The notes beneath the pieces are model-generated. The model was not told where the DNA came from, did not search any database, and saw only the letters and a program-made list of their open reading frames with translations. Below are positions 44,152 to 55,361 of a stretch of 64,000 nucleotides of DNA, in pieces (the stretch's first letter is position 1; every line of letters begins with the position of its first letter). The translations under genes and the position numbers were made by a program. Source of the stretch: Eutreptiella sp. 'Long Island Sound 2002' (Eukaryota > Euglenozoa > Euglenophyceae > Eutreptiales > Eutreptiaceae); assembly GCA_964036045.1 (NCBI GenBank), contig OZ038381.1, positions 68,634,242 to 68,698,241 on the forward strand, written 5' to 3'.

Positions 44152-45015
44152 CCCTAGGTACCTGTATGAAAAGTAGTATTGTTCATAATTCATTTATCAT
44201 TTATGAAAGATTCATATATGAACCATGAATTATGAACAGCTTTTATGAACGCTTCTTTTTCCACGGATTTTGTTATGTCTTACCCTTACTCCGTCTTCAC
44301 GGAGCCGAACATGATGGTTGTTCGGCTCAGTGGTGCCACTAGTCTTCGGGACAGCAAGTCTTCCGACGTGTTGCCCCAATGGATGTCATCGTCCCCACTC
44401 ATCCGCACCCGTTTCACTGAGGCAATGGACCACGTTCTCCTCCCGGCGGCCCACAAAACCAAGGTGCAAGCCATCTGTACATATGCGGAGGCCCTCTTTC
44501 CCGCACCTTATCTCATAGGGCTCCTTTTGGAGTTGGGTGCACCCCGGTCCGGCTTCCGCGTGTTGTCTCAGTACATCATCCGCCGGGGTGACGCCTACAC
44601 CGCCCGAAGGTACCTGAGATCCAGCCCAAAGCTGCCCCTGAGGCCGCCCCCATGGAGGTGGATGCCCCAACGCAACCCTCGGCCAAACCCGCAGTGCAAC
44701 CACCTGCCCAAACCCATGCCCCGGCCCTTGATGGGGGCAAAACCCAGGCCACGCCCCCCCCTTTCGGAGGACTGGACAGGCCCCAGCCCTGCAGGCTAGG
44801 GCGGCAAGAACGAGCAAGGACAAGGGACAAAGAAAAGCAGTGAAGTGGACGGGACATATTGAAAATTGAGCAGCATTTGTGTGCATGTGCATCTGTTCAT
44901 AAAAAGCGTTCATAAAACGTATTGATAAGACGATCGGTGAGTTCATCAAACCAGATCTGAATTATGAATGGAATTATGAATGGAATCATGAACAGGGGAG
45001 GGTGTTTTCATAATT
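44152..45015. repeat. ATGAATTATGAA-type subterminal motifs of transposon D
   Basis: TTCATAATTCAT, ATGAACCATGAATTATGAAC and ATGAATGGAATTATGAATGG recur in both orientations at 44,180-44,240 and 44,895-45,015, around the gene. They resemble the TTCATAAA/TTTATGAT motifs beside the right end (49,441-49,490). Confidence 0.6.
44245..44843 (+). CDS. Transposon D gene of unknown function, frameshifted
   Basis: The frame from 44,245 encodes MNASFSTDFVMSYPY, then a globular-looking part with FTEAMDHVLLPAAHKTKVQ and APYLIGLLLELGAPRSGFRVL to about residue 120. Near 44,600 the sense moves to another phase, which reads EIQPKAAPEAAPMEVDAP, a proline/alanine-rich linker, and ends RQERARTRDKEKQ at TGA 44,841-44,843. 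The tail phase looks the more protein-like. Not recognised; possibly an accessory or captured host fragment rather than a transposase. Confidence 0.45.
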
Positions 45016-45660
45016 TGCGTAAACACCAGCTATGTGTATAGCGACCTAGTCGGCTATTAGACATCAGACATCAGACTTTTATGGACCATCACCCCCCCCC
45101 CCCACCCCAACACCCTTTCTGACCCCCCCCCCCCATGTGTCAGACTTCGCCCCCCCCCCCCGTGTCCCCCCCCAATATCAGACTTGTCCCATTGTCACCA
45201 CACCCTTGAGGTGTAGAAGTGGGTTGTGGTCTCGACCCTAGCGTCTGAAACCCAACCAGTGCTTGCAACCCCTTCAACGATGGTACTTGCCCCCCCCATC
45301 CCCCCCACCCCACCCCAACCCACCCCACCCCATCTCTCTGACTGCAACCGATCGGGGGGCTCATATGTGACTGAAGACAAGTGGGAACAGAATCCTGATG
45401 TCCGGCCCAAGCAACCTCACCTGAGCTAATTGGGTCAGTTTTGGTGGCGGGGTGGGTTGGTGGGGGTTCATCGGGTTGGGCCGGAACTGTGGAGAGGGGG
45501 GGTAGTGGGTTTCGAGCACGGCACAACACAGCACGGCACAGCACGGCACATCACAGCACATCACATCACAACACACCACAGCACAACATACAACATAGCA
45601 CAGCATATTACAGCACAACACAGCACAACACAGCCCCTACGGCCGCCCAAGAGAGCCTCC
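45016..45660. repeat. Poly-C and CACAGCA-type simple repeats in D
   Basis: Poly-C blocks occur at 45,091-45,175 and 45,292-45,335. A degenerate CACAGCA/CATCACA run occupies about 45,517-45,635. AGACATCAGACATCAGACTTT at 45,057 recurs in direct orientation at 49,263, and AGCTATGTGTATA at 45,024 recurs inverted near 49,290, so an inner unit of about 4.3 kb may be nested here. Confidence 0.7.
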
Positions 45661-45715
45661 CTCCCTCCCTCCCTCCCTCCCTCCCCTCCCTCCCTCCCCT
45701 CCCTCCCTCCCTCCC
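45655..45715 (+). repeat. CCTC microsatellite
   Basis: About 60 bases of CCTC/CCTCC repeats on the plus strand. Confidence 0.9.
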
Positions 45716-45929
45716 ACCCCGTCATTTCCCTGCTTGTGTGGTTGAGGTTAGGGAGGGTATGCCTGTTTTTCTTTTTCAGGTTTTCTTTTCCAGTAGAGTG
45801 TTTTCCCACCAGCTTACCAAGGTCCGAACCCCAAAAAAATTAGAATAGGAGGTATGTTACTCCGTTCCTTAGTTAGTTCCGGTGGAGGGTGGATGGGGCA
45901 CCGCTCCCCCAAGCGCCCCCTTGACACCT

Positions 45930-46830
45930 ATTTACCCCCCCATCAATTTCATATGCCACCCCTATCAATTTCATAGCCCCCCCCCCCATCCATTTCATAG
46001 CCCCCCCCACATCCATTTCATAGCCCCCCCCATCAATTTCATAGCCCCCTCCCATCCATTTCATAGCCCCCCCCACATCCATTTCATAGCCCCCCCTATC
46101 AATTTCATAGCCCCCTCCCATGCATTTCATAGCCCCCCCCGCATCCATTTCATAGCCCCCCCCTATCAATTTCATAGCCCCCCACCACCATTTCATAGCC
46201 CCTCCCGCATCAATTTCATAGCCTCCTCCCATCAATTTCATAGCCCCCCCCTATCAATTTCTAGGCCCCCCCCTATCAATTTCATATGTGCCCCCATCAC
46301 TTTCATAGCCCCCCCCTACCAATTTCATAGCCCCCCCCCCTTATCAATTTCATAGCCCCCCCCCATCAATTTCATAGCCCCCCCCCATCAATTTCATAGC
46401 CCTACCCCCCATCAATTTCACAGCCCTACCCCCCATCGATTTCATAGCCCCACCCCCATCAATTTCATAGGTCCCCCCCATTCAATTTCATAGCCCCCCC
46501 CCATCGATTTCATAGCCCCCTGCCCTATCAATTTTATAACCCCCCCTTTATCAATTTCATAGCCCCTCCCCCATGAATTTCATAGCCCCGCCCCCATCCA
46601 TTTCATAGCCCCCTCATCAATTTCATATGCCTCCCTATCAATTTCATAGCCCCCCCCCCATCCAATACATAGCCCCCCCCCATCAATTTCATAGCCCCCC
46701 CCATCCATTTCATAGCCCCACCCCCATGAATTTCATAGGTTCCCCCCATTCAATTCCATAGCCCCCCCCCCAATTGATTTCATACCCCCCCCCCATCGAC
46801 TTCATAGCCCCCCCCCCCCATGGATTCACA
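45930..46830 (+). repeat. Minisatellite of ~20 bp, CCATCAATTTCATAGCCCCC
   Basis: About 45 units of ATCAATTTCATAG or ATCCATTTCATAG separated by 6-10 C residues; the length variation lies almost wholly in the C run. The open frames over it (45,882-46,355 plus and 45,873-46,241 minus) are repeat artefacts. Confidence 0.95.
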
Positions 46831-46837
46831 GAGGGGT

Positions 46838-47625
46838 GTAGACCCCTGTTAGGAATTGGCGCGTGGGCACGCGCTGATTCTTAGAGGGGTCTTATTTGGG
46901 GGGTGTAGACCCCCCAAATAATTGACGCATGGGCATGCGTCAATTATTTGGGGGGTCTACACCCCCTAGATAACTGACGCATGGGCATGCGTCAAATATT
47001 TGACGGACATGCATCCGTCAAATATTTTGGGGGTCTACACCCCCCAGATAACTGACGCATGGGCATGCGTCAAATATTTGACGGACATGCATCCGTCAAA
47101 TATTTGGGGGGTGTAGACCCCCCAGACAACTGACGCATGGGCATGCGTCAAATATTTGACGGCCAGGCATCCGTCAAATATTTTGGGGGTGTAGACCCCC
47201 CAAATATTTTCCGGATGTATGTCCGTCAAATATTTTGGGGGTGTAGACCCCCCAAATATTTGACGGACATGCATCCGTCAAATATTTGGGGGGTCTACAC
47301 CCCCTAAATATTTGACGGATGCATGTCCGTCAAATATTTTATGCATGTTCATGCGTCAGTTGTCTGGGGGGTCTACACCCCCCAAATATTTGACGGACAT
47401 ACATCCGTCAAATATTTGGGGGGTCTACACCCCCTAAATATTTGACGGATGCATGTCCGTCAAATATTTGACGCATGCCCATGCGTCAGTTGTCCTGGGG
47501 GTCTACACACCCCAAATATTTGACGGATGCATGTCCGTCAAATATTTGGGGGGTGTAGACCCCCTAAATATTTGACGGACATACATCCGTCAAATATTTG
47601 GGGGGTCTACACCCCCTAAATATGG
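46838..47625. repeat. Array of three alternating palindromes
   Basis: Three self-complementary modules alternate: TGACGCATGGGCATGCGTCA, TTTGACGGACATGCATCCGTC(AAA), and GGGGGTGTAGACCCCC or its GGGGGTCTACACCCCC form. They are joined by AATATTTG. One module pair spans about 55-60 bases, with roughly 13 repeats. The whole block can fold on itself at many scales. Confidence 0.95.
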
Positions 47626-48980
47626 GGGCCTATGGGGGCCTATGGGGACCTTTGGGGACCTATGGGCACCTTTGGGGACCTACGGGGGCCTATGGGGACC
47701 TTTGGGGACCTATGGGGACCTTTGGGCACCTTTGGGGACCTATGGGGCTCTATGGGGACCAATGGGTGCCTATGGGGGCCTATGGGGGTCCACGGGGACC
47801 CTTGGGGACCTATGGGGACCTTTGGGCACCTTTGGTGACCTATGGGCACTTTTGGGGACCTATGGGCACCTATGGGGATGGGGGCCGATCGGGACTCATT
47901 GGCATCTAGGGGGACCTATGGGGGCCTACGGGGGCCTATGGCGGCCTATGGCGGCCTATGGGGGCCTATGGGCGTCTATGGGGGCCTATGGGGACCTATG
48001 GGGACCTATGGGGACCTATGGGGGCTTGTGGAGGCCTATGGGGGCTTGTGGGGACCTATGGGGGCCTATGGGGGCCTATGGGGGCCTATGGGGGCCTATG
48101 GGGTCCCATGGGGGCCTATGGGGAATTTTGGGGACTTTTGGGCACCTTTGGGGACCTACGGGGGCCTATGGGGACGTTTGGGGACCTATGGGGACCTTTG
48201 GGCACCTTTGGGGACCTATGGGGGTCTATGGGGACCTATGGGGACCTATGGGGGCCTTTGGGGATCTACGGGGACCTTTGGGGACCTATGTGGACTTTTG
48301 GGCACCTTCGGGGACTTATGGGGGTCTATGGGGACCTATGGGGGCCTATGGGGGTCTACGGGGACCTTTGGGGACCTCTGGGGACCTTTGGGCACCTTTG
48401 AGGTCCTTTGGGAACCTATGGGGATGGGGGCCGATGGGGACTCATCGGCATCTAGGGGGACCTATGGGCGCCTATGGCGGCCTATGGCGGCCAATGGGGG
48501 CCTATGGGGACCTTTGGGCACCTTTGGGGACCTATGGGGACCTTTGGGCACCTATGGGGATGGGGGCCGATGGGGACTCATCGGCATCTAGGGGGACCTA
48601 TGGGGGCCTATGGGGGCCTATGGCGGCCTACGGCGGCCTATTGGGGCCTATGGGGACCTTTGGGGGTCTATGGGGACCTATTGGGGCCTATGGGCACCTT
48701 TGGTGGCCTATGGGGGCCTATTGGGGCCTATGGGGACCTATGGGGGCTTGTGGAGGCCTATGGGGGCCTGTGGGGACCTATGGGGACCTATGGGCACATT
48801 TGGGGACCTATGGGGACCTTTGGGGGCCGATGGGGACTCATTGGCATCCAGGGGGACCTTTGGGGACTTATGGGCACCTTTGGGGACCCATTGGGCACCT
48901 TTGGGGGCCTATGGGGGCCTATGCGGGCCTATGGGCACCTTTGGGGGCCTATGGGGGCCTATGGGGGCCTATGGGCACCT
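47618..48980 (+). repeat. 10-bp minisatellite, TATGGGGACC
   Basis: About 136 units of TATGGGGACC, TTTGGGGACC, TATGGGGGCC, TATGGGCACC and similar, strikingly strict in length. Because ten is not divisible by three, all three plus frames read the same ten-residue peptide in rotated register (MGTYGDLWGP), which creates several overlapping long open frames including one of 515 codons. Higher-order blocks are visible: a GGGGATGGGGGCCGAT(C/G)GGGACTCATTGGCATCTAGGGG interruption recurs near 47,877, 48,421 and 48,558, with a partial one at 48,825. Confidence 0.95.
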
Positions 48981-49503
48981 TTTTTTTTTGCCACTTTCCC
49001 TGCTCACAAATTTTCCCCATTTTCCCATTTTGGTGTTCAAAGTCTTTTTTGCTGCTGTACTGCCATGTTTCTGATTGTCTCAGGTGGTTCCCCAATGATT
49101 TTTCAATTGTGTCCTCCCTTTTTGTTATTTTCATTTGGGGGGGGGGGGTTGATTTAGATTTAGGCATAATTTCTCCCAATTTCCTCTAGGCATTGGACCC
49201 CTAGACCCACCTCCAGTAGATAAGAATATCAGACATCTGCTTGGACAGACCGCACACACAACATCCCTGATCAGACATCAGACATCAGACTTTATACACA
49301 TAGCTGATAAACACGCAAAAATGGCAGTTTTCCCAAAAAAATCACCGGTCCACAAAAAAAAAACTCACCTCGAGGGTGTCGACCCAAGCCCCCAAGTTTT
49401 GAACAAAAATGGCCCATGGGTACCCTAGCAATAGCAAAATGCTTTCATATTTCATAAAACGATTTATGATGAACAAAACTACCTTTCATAAAGGTACCAA
49501 AGG
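48981..49503. other. Right part of transposon D
   Basis: No supported gene. Contains a T run, a G run at 49,137-49,148, the AGACATCAGACATCAGAC block (49,263) and the right terminal inverted repeat. Confidence 0.5.
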
Positions 49504-50795
49504 TAAGTGCAAGTGCCCCAATAGTACCCATTCCCACGACACAAGCGTGAAGAAGCCCATGTGTTCGCACAATGGTGGTGGCTCTTGTTAATGTGCCGCT
49601 TTCACAGTCACATTCTTTGTACCTTTGCATCCCCATGTCCATGGCTTGCGCCACAACATGCCAGATCATCAAAGAAGTCCTATTGCCTTCGAAGGTACCT
49701 CGAAGAGAAGTTGACAGTGCGCCCATCCGTCATTCAAGCGGTTAGGCAAGAAGTCAGTCAACGAGTCTGTCGGGCAAGCGGATAGACAGGAAGACATGCA
49801 TTAACACACAACTTGGCTTTTTTCAGTGACAGATTGCATCTACAAGCAGTGGGGGAACAATAATCCAAAGGAACAATCAATCGTCAATTGGTGGTACACT
49901 TGCCCAACAATCAGCCTGGCGGCGGATCAAACCCCGGCTAGCGACTGCTGGCACGCGCCGATCCGTGGTTGAGCTTTTCTTTTGACCTTACCCTAGATCC
50001 AGTTTCAAGGTGATAGAGGCCTCAAAATGAAACAACCCGTCGAGTGACCGTTTTTTTTGGGCCAAATGATGATTTTACAACGGGTTAGACATCCAATATC
50101 ATATAATATTGGCTTACACTATGCACACAACCCCCAAAAAGGTAGGTGTATAGCATGCGCACCTACGTTTGATCTAACAACCTCTCTTCGAGGTAATTCA
50201 CAGTTCACATTCTTCAACCCAATCAGATAAACATCTTCAAAGACACCTTCCATGACGAAGTAGAAAGAAGCTTTGAGAAAGGGGCAACATGAACCCTCGG
50301 AAGTGGGGAGGAATGTGGGAAATTAACATCAATACACGCTAGCTTACACGGCATGCACTGGACACGAAGTGCCAATTGGAGGAAATAGTTTGCATGCAGT
50401 AATTGGCGAGAACGGCATGCGCAAAGCAACCAACCTACACTCTGCCCTCTAGGGTGGAAGCGTGCAATGTCCACATTGGCAACCGTCTTTAAGTGGTAGT
50501 TGGTAAATACATCACAAAATTATCCCACGACTCACTCAAACAATGGGTGCCCAGGCTGCTCTAACACCCAAGAGCTGGCACTGTGCATGCATTGCGCTCA
50601 AGGTATCCTTGTTGGGGCGGTGCTTAGTGGGTATCTGGTGATGGTAGGAAGATACAACGGTCGGACAGTAAATGGGGTGGTCACTAAGATTGGTCCCACA
50701 AGATATGAAAAAAATTGTGTGTCCTCAGGGGGCTAGCCGTGGCTGAAGCAAGGAACCAATGCAACTATGGTGGCGAGGGGAATGAACTGCAAGCA

Positions 50796-51840
50796 TCAAA
50801 GACCCCTAGCCCAGCAGTAGCACAACCCGAATTGCAACGACCATTGGTGTAGCTTCAACACAACCTTACCATTAGTTCCCTTCCCACGGAACTTTGCCTT
50901 AGCACATTCGCCTTTGCCATGTAGCGCTGCCATGACTTTCACGCCGATATCAGCCACACTCTCGGCTGGTCCAGACACCAAAAACTGAATATCTGGGGCA
51001 CATGTACCAGGGGTACCATGGTATTGCAAGCACACACACTAGTCTGCAATGCACTTGGTGTCAAGCGGTCAAGCAGCACTGTACCATTCAAGAAATTGGT
51101 AACAAATTGTAATAGACCCGCACAGCAGGAACCCGGATCTCAAAATGACTGCAATTACACAATGCTTCATGCCCGAAATGCCCATGTTATAATTCTCTGT
51201 GTTATGTGTGACCACCAAATTGAAACTCCTGCACTCCCTTCCCTTTCCATTGAAGAACAAATGTGTGTTGGCTATTGACACGCCTTAGAATTGCACTATC
51301 CCACAACTCCGCCTTTACGGTTTTTGTGAACCACATGTGCCTCCTCGTTCTCACTTCGCACCCCAGACCGACAATCATAGACCATTGTCTTTCGGAGTGC
51401 CACAAGTCAACACACTGGTCAGATTGGGATGTGCTGCTAGCAACTTAACACATACCACACCAACGAACTTGGCCGTGACCTGGTCCCAAAAGGTCAAAAT
51501 ATTACTCATGAGATGCAATGCAAAGCCTCTCAATCAATCCGTTTCTGCAGAATACGCATTGGCATGCACACACAGTCGGGTGGTTTGATTGTTATAGGGT
51601 CGGCCAAGGAGGGGGGTGGGCTTGGGAGTGTCCAAACATGAAGAGCACTCTCACATTCACCACGACTATTGGCATCCTTTTGACCGCCTGGCAAATGTCA
51701 CTCCACGGACTGGCTTTGCTGCACCCCTTCCTCATGCAGCCTTCACTCACTGCCCTGCTGCAATCTAGCCTGCAACTAGTAAAACTGGCAAATAGCAATT
51801 CACAAGACTGTGGCATCAGGAGTGCAGGCCTGTGAAGGCT
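50796..51840 (-). CDS. Unknown gene in left arm of E
   Basis: On the minus strand the conserved segments are PIVVVNVRVLFMFGHSQAH (near 51,650), HSERQWSMIVGLGCEV through FVLQWKGKGVQEFQF (51,393-51,225), and APDIQFLVSGPAESVADIGVKV through LHQWSLQFGL to TGA (51,004-50,796). Frame breaks between them suggest introns; a GT at the end of the QFG segment and ...GCATTGCAG (about 51,041) are plausible borders. The last segment differs from its right-arm twin by four bases in about 200, three of them silent. Not recognised. Confidence 0.5.
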
Positions 51841-52078
51841 GCTTTAGCTGGTTGACTCTTACAAGAAGCTGGCACTCACAATAGCCGAGGATACGCGGCC
51901 TTTAGACTTCGGTCGGCGGCAATGACATGTGCCTCCTGGGGGCCTGACAACCACGTGCGTTGTGGTGCACCTAGTGCAGGCCTAGCAAGTCTGGGCACGG
52001 ATGAAGAACGACCACGTCGATAGTAATTGTCGCCTCAAGCATGACGGGTCTTAAAGATGCAACAAACGTATGTATGGG
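51841..52078. other. Spacer between the arms of E
   Basis: 238 bases without self-complementarity to the arms and without a supported gene. It is the loop of the giant inverted repeat. Confidence 0.6.
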
Positions 52079-52142
52079 ACCAGCCTTCACAACCATGCGT
52101 TCCTGATGCTGCAGTCCTTTAAATTGCTATTTAGCACCTTCA

Positions 52143-53124
52143 ATGGTCGCAAGACAGAATGCAGCTGGGCAATTGGTGCAGGCTGCAAGAGGAAGTGGTG
52201 CGGCAAAAGCCAGTCCGTGGAATGACACTTGCCAAGGCGGTCACGAGGAGGCCAATAGTCGTGGTGAATGTGAGAGTGGTTTTCATGTATGGACACTCCC
52301 AAGCCCACTCCCCTCCTTTGATGATCCTTTACCACTCAAACCACCCAATCGTGTGTGCATGCCAATGCCCATTCGAAAGAAACAGATTGATTGAGAGGCT
52401 TTGAATGCATCTCTTGAGTAATATTTTGACCTTTTGGGACGAGGTCACGTCCGAGTTCCTTGTTGTGATATGTGATAAGCTGCTAGCAGCACGTCCCAAT
52501 CTGACCAGTGTGTTCGCCTGTTGCACTCCGAAAGATAATGGTCTATGATTGTCGGTCTGGGGTGCGACGTGACAAGAAGGAGGCACATGTGGTTCACAAG
52601 GACCGTAAAGGCGGAGTCGTGGGATAGTGCAATTCTAACGCGTGTCAATAGCCAACACACATTTGTTCTTCAATGGAAAGGGAAGGGAGTGCACGAGTTT
52701 CAATTTCGTGGTTAGACATAAACAGGAAATTATAACATGGGCATTTCGGGCGGAAGCATTGTGTAATTGCAGTCATGTTGAGATCCGGAAGGTGCTGTGC
52801 GGGTCTATTACAATTTTTTACCAATTTCTTGAATGGTACAGTGCTGCTTGACCGCTTGACACCAAGTGCATTGCAGACTAGTGTGTCTGCTTGCAATACC
52901 ATAGTACCCCTGCTGCCAGTGCCCCAGATATTCAGTTTCTGGTGTCTGGACCAGCCGAGAGTGTGGCTGATATCGGCGTGAAAGTCATGGCAGCGCTACA
53001 TGGCAAAGGCGAATGTGCTAAAGCAAAGTTCCGTGGGAAGGGAACTAATGGTAAGGTCGTGTTGAAGCTACACCAATGGTCGTTGCAATTCGGGTTGTGC
53101 TGCTGCTGGGCTAGGGGTCTTTGA
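52143..53124 (+). pseudogene. Unknown gene in right arm of E, one copy broken
   Basis: Mirror copy of the left-arm gene, transcribed away from the centre. PIVVVNVRVVFMYGHSQAH, then HSER followed by TAA where the left copy has CAA for glutamine, WSMIVGLGCDV, FVLQWKGKGVHEFQF, and the almost identical APDIQFLVSG...CWARGL end (stop at 53,122-53,124). The nonsense change suggests that this arm's copy is dead or that the segment is spliced differently. Confidence 0.5.
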
Positions 53125-55361
53125 TGCTTGCAGTTCATTCCCCTCGCCACCATAGTTGCATTGGTTCCTTGCTTCAGCCACGGCTAGCCCCCTGAGGACA
53201 CCCAATTTTTTTCATATCTTGTGGGACCAATCTTAGTGACCACCCCCCTTACTGTCCGACCGCTGGATCTTCCTACCATCACCGGGTACCCACTAAGCGC
53301 TGCCCCCACGGGGGCAGCTTGAGCGCAATGCATGCGCAGTGCCAGCTCTTGGGTGTTAGAGCAGCCTCAGCACCCATTGTTTGAGTGAGTAGTGGGACAA
53401 TTTTGTGATGTATTTACCAACTACCGCTGAAAGACGGTTGCCAATGTGGACATTGCACGCTTCCACCCTAGAGGGCAGAGTGTAGGTTGGTTGCTTTGCT
53501 CATGCCGTTATCGCCAATTATTGCATGCACATTGTTTCCTCCAATTGGTGGCACTTCATGCGCAGTTCATGCCGTGCTACGTTCCCACATTCCTCCCCAC
53601 TTCCCCGACTTCATGTTACCCCTTTGTCAAAGATTTTTTCTACTTCATTAGGGAAGGTGCCTTTGAAGACGTTTGTCCGATGGGCTGAAGACTCCCTTCA
53701 ATGAATTACCTCGAAGAGAGGTTGTTAGATCAAACATAGGCGCGGATGCCATACATCCACCTTTTTTGGGGTCGTTTGCGTAGCATATTCCAATATTACA
53801 TGATATTGGATGTCTAACGCCTTATAAAATCATTATTTGGCCCGAAAAAACGGTCACCCAACGAATCATTTGATTTGGAGCCCTCTATCCACCTCAAAAT
53901 GGATCTAGGGTCAAGTCGAAAGAAAAGCTCACCCACCGATAGGCGCGTGCCAGCGGTCGCCAGCCGGGGCTCGTTTTGCTGATAGGCGGACTGTTCGGCA
54001 AGTGTTCCACCAGTTGACGATTGATTGTTCCTGTGGATTATCAGTTCCCCAGTGTTTGTAGCCGTAGTGTGCCACTGAAAAAAGCCAAGCTGTGTTTTAG
54101 TGCATGTCTTCCTGCTTGTATGCTTGGCGGAATGACTGCTCGACTAACCGCTTGCATGACTATTTGACTAATTGGCTGACCGTCTTCTTCTCTCAAGGTA
54201 CCTTTGAAAGCCATTGGGTTTCTTTGAAGTTTGAAGTTGCATGTTGTGGCGTAAGCCATGGACATTGGGATGCAAAGCTACACAGAATGTGGATGTGAAA
54301 GTAGCACATGAACAAGGGCCACAAACCATTGTGCGAACACATGGGCATCTTCACGCTTGTGTCTTGGCAATGGGAGCTATTGGGGCACTTGGACTTAGTC
54401 TTGCAATATGGGCTTTGTTGAAAACTAATTTTGTGGGCTTTTCTTTTTAAAGGCGTGCTAGTGGGACGCTGTTTTGGGAACGTATTTTTCAAAAGTGGCG
54501 CACAGTGCGTGCACATTGCAAGGAGTTCCCCCACCGCCTGCCATGATTGTTTACCTCTGGTATTGCGGCCCCTCAAGCACGGAGATACCCGGCCTGAATT
54601 CCCTGTGGTGCTGATGGTCATGTCTCAAGAACCCTTCTAGTGCCGTGTCAAAGGACCCGTTTTTGATGAGGCTGGCCCTCTTTCGAGTCGGGTGCCATGA
54701 GGGCACACTGGGCTTACCACCAGGTCACATTGCCCAGCGCCAGTGGCTCCCATGGCCTCTTGACTCAGGGGGCCAATACGTTTGAGGTTGCAGAGCAATC
54801 TTAGGCCCACTCTCGAGACTCCAATACTGCAGACATTGTTTGCCCCCCAACTCTTGGGACCCCTCTATGACAGGGGTTCAATCACCATTTTCGTCGACTC
54901 CGCTCCATGGACCCGATACAGCACGGATCACAGAGCTTTTTTTGTGCTCTCAATCCGGGGGCCCAATACAGCAAGAATTATGCTCATTGGGCTGTTTTAG
55001 TGAGAACAGGAACCCCAACACCCCCTTTCAGACCCGGAAACGTATGTAGGCGGGGGGAGAAGGGTTGTTTGCCTAACAGTGGTGTTGATAAGAACATGAT
55101 GGGTCGTTTGCTGCTTTGCGAGCTCAGTAATGCATGAGCAAGAATTTCCTTTTGTGGGTTTTTTAACGTTGAGTGATCCACAGCTTTTTTGCCCTCCACT
55201 TGTCTATAGTGAGACCGGAATGAATGTAACAAGGAATTTAAGCATGCCTGGGCATCGTTGTTCCAACCCCTTCCATGCCACAGACTCCCCTCTCCAGGTT
55301 CCCCAATTTGGCGGGGATTGTGTAGCCAATCTTTGCTTATAAACGGTGTTGCAACTCCTAA
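53125..55361. other. Outer right arm of E, no supported gene
   Basis: Matches 49,504-50,795 and 43,194-44,151 inverted. Short open frames differ between arms by indels, so coding is unsupported. Confidence 0.45.

Larger units (their letters stand above)
44152..49503 (+). mobile_element. Transposon D (TA target, satellite-filled)
   Basis: The ends CCCTAGGTACCTGTATGAAA and CCTTTGGTACCTTTATGAAA (the latter from the minus strand at 49,503) match at 30 of 35 positions, as far as TTGTTCAT. TA stands on both sides (44,150-44,151 and 49,504-49,505), and the opposite arm of inverted repeat E shows the empty site with one TA. A TA target is typical of the Tc1/mariner assemblage, but no transposase is present. 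The interior holds one worn gene (44,245-44,843) and five different satellite or microsatellite arrays. Confidence 0.85.
43194..51840 (+). repeat. Giant inverted repeat E, left arm (split by transposon D)
   Basis: 43,194-44,151 plus 49,504-51,840, about 3.3 kb without the insertion, match the reverse complement of 52,079-55,361. The outer end reads TTAGGAGTTGCA. Identity is about 80-90 percent in outer parts and about 98 percent near 50,790-51,010. A 238-base spacer separates the arms. I see no target duplication at the outer ends. Confidence 0.9.
52079..55361 (-). repeat. Giant inverted repeat E, right arm
   Basis: Reverse-complement partner of the left arm, continuous, so it shows the insertion site of transposon D unoccupied near 54,408 (CAAGACTAAGTCCAAGTGCC when read on the minus strand). 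Confidence 0.9.

Noticed and set aside
45882-46355. Proline/histidine repeat protein (plus) and glycine-rich repeat protein (minus)
   Set aside because: Both are readings of the 20-bp C-rich minisatellite.
47642-49189. A 515-codon open frame and its overlapping partners
   Set aside because: They are translations of the 10-bp repeat; all three frames give the same ten-residue motif, so openness carries no coding evidence.
44152-49503. Transposon D as a piggyBac element because its ends start CCC/CCT
   Set aside because: The duplicated target is TA, not TTAA, and no piggyBac transposase is present.
50796-53124. Divergent promoter in the spacer of the giant inverted repeat
   Set aside because: The two gene copies do point outward, but no promoter motif can be read in the 238-base spacer, so this remains a possibility rather than a feature.
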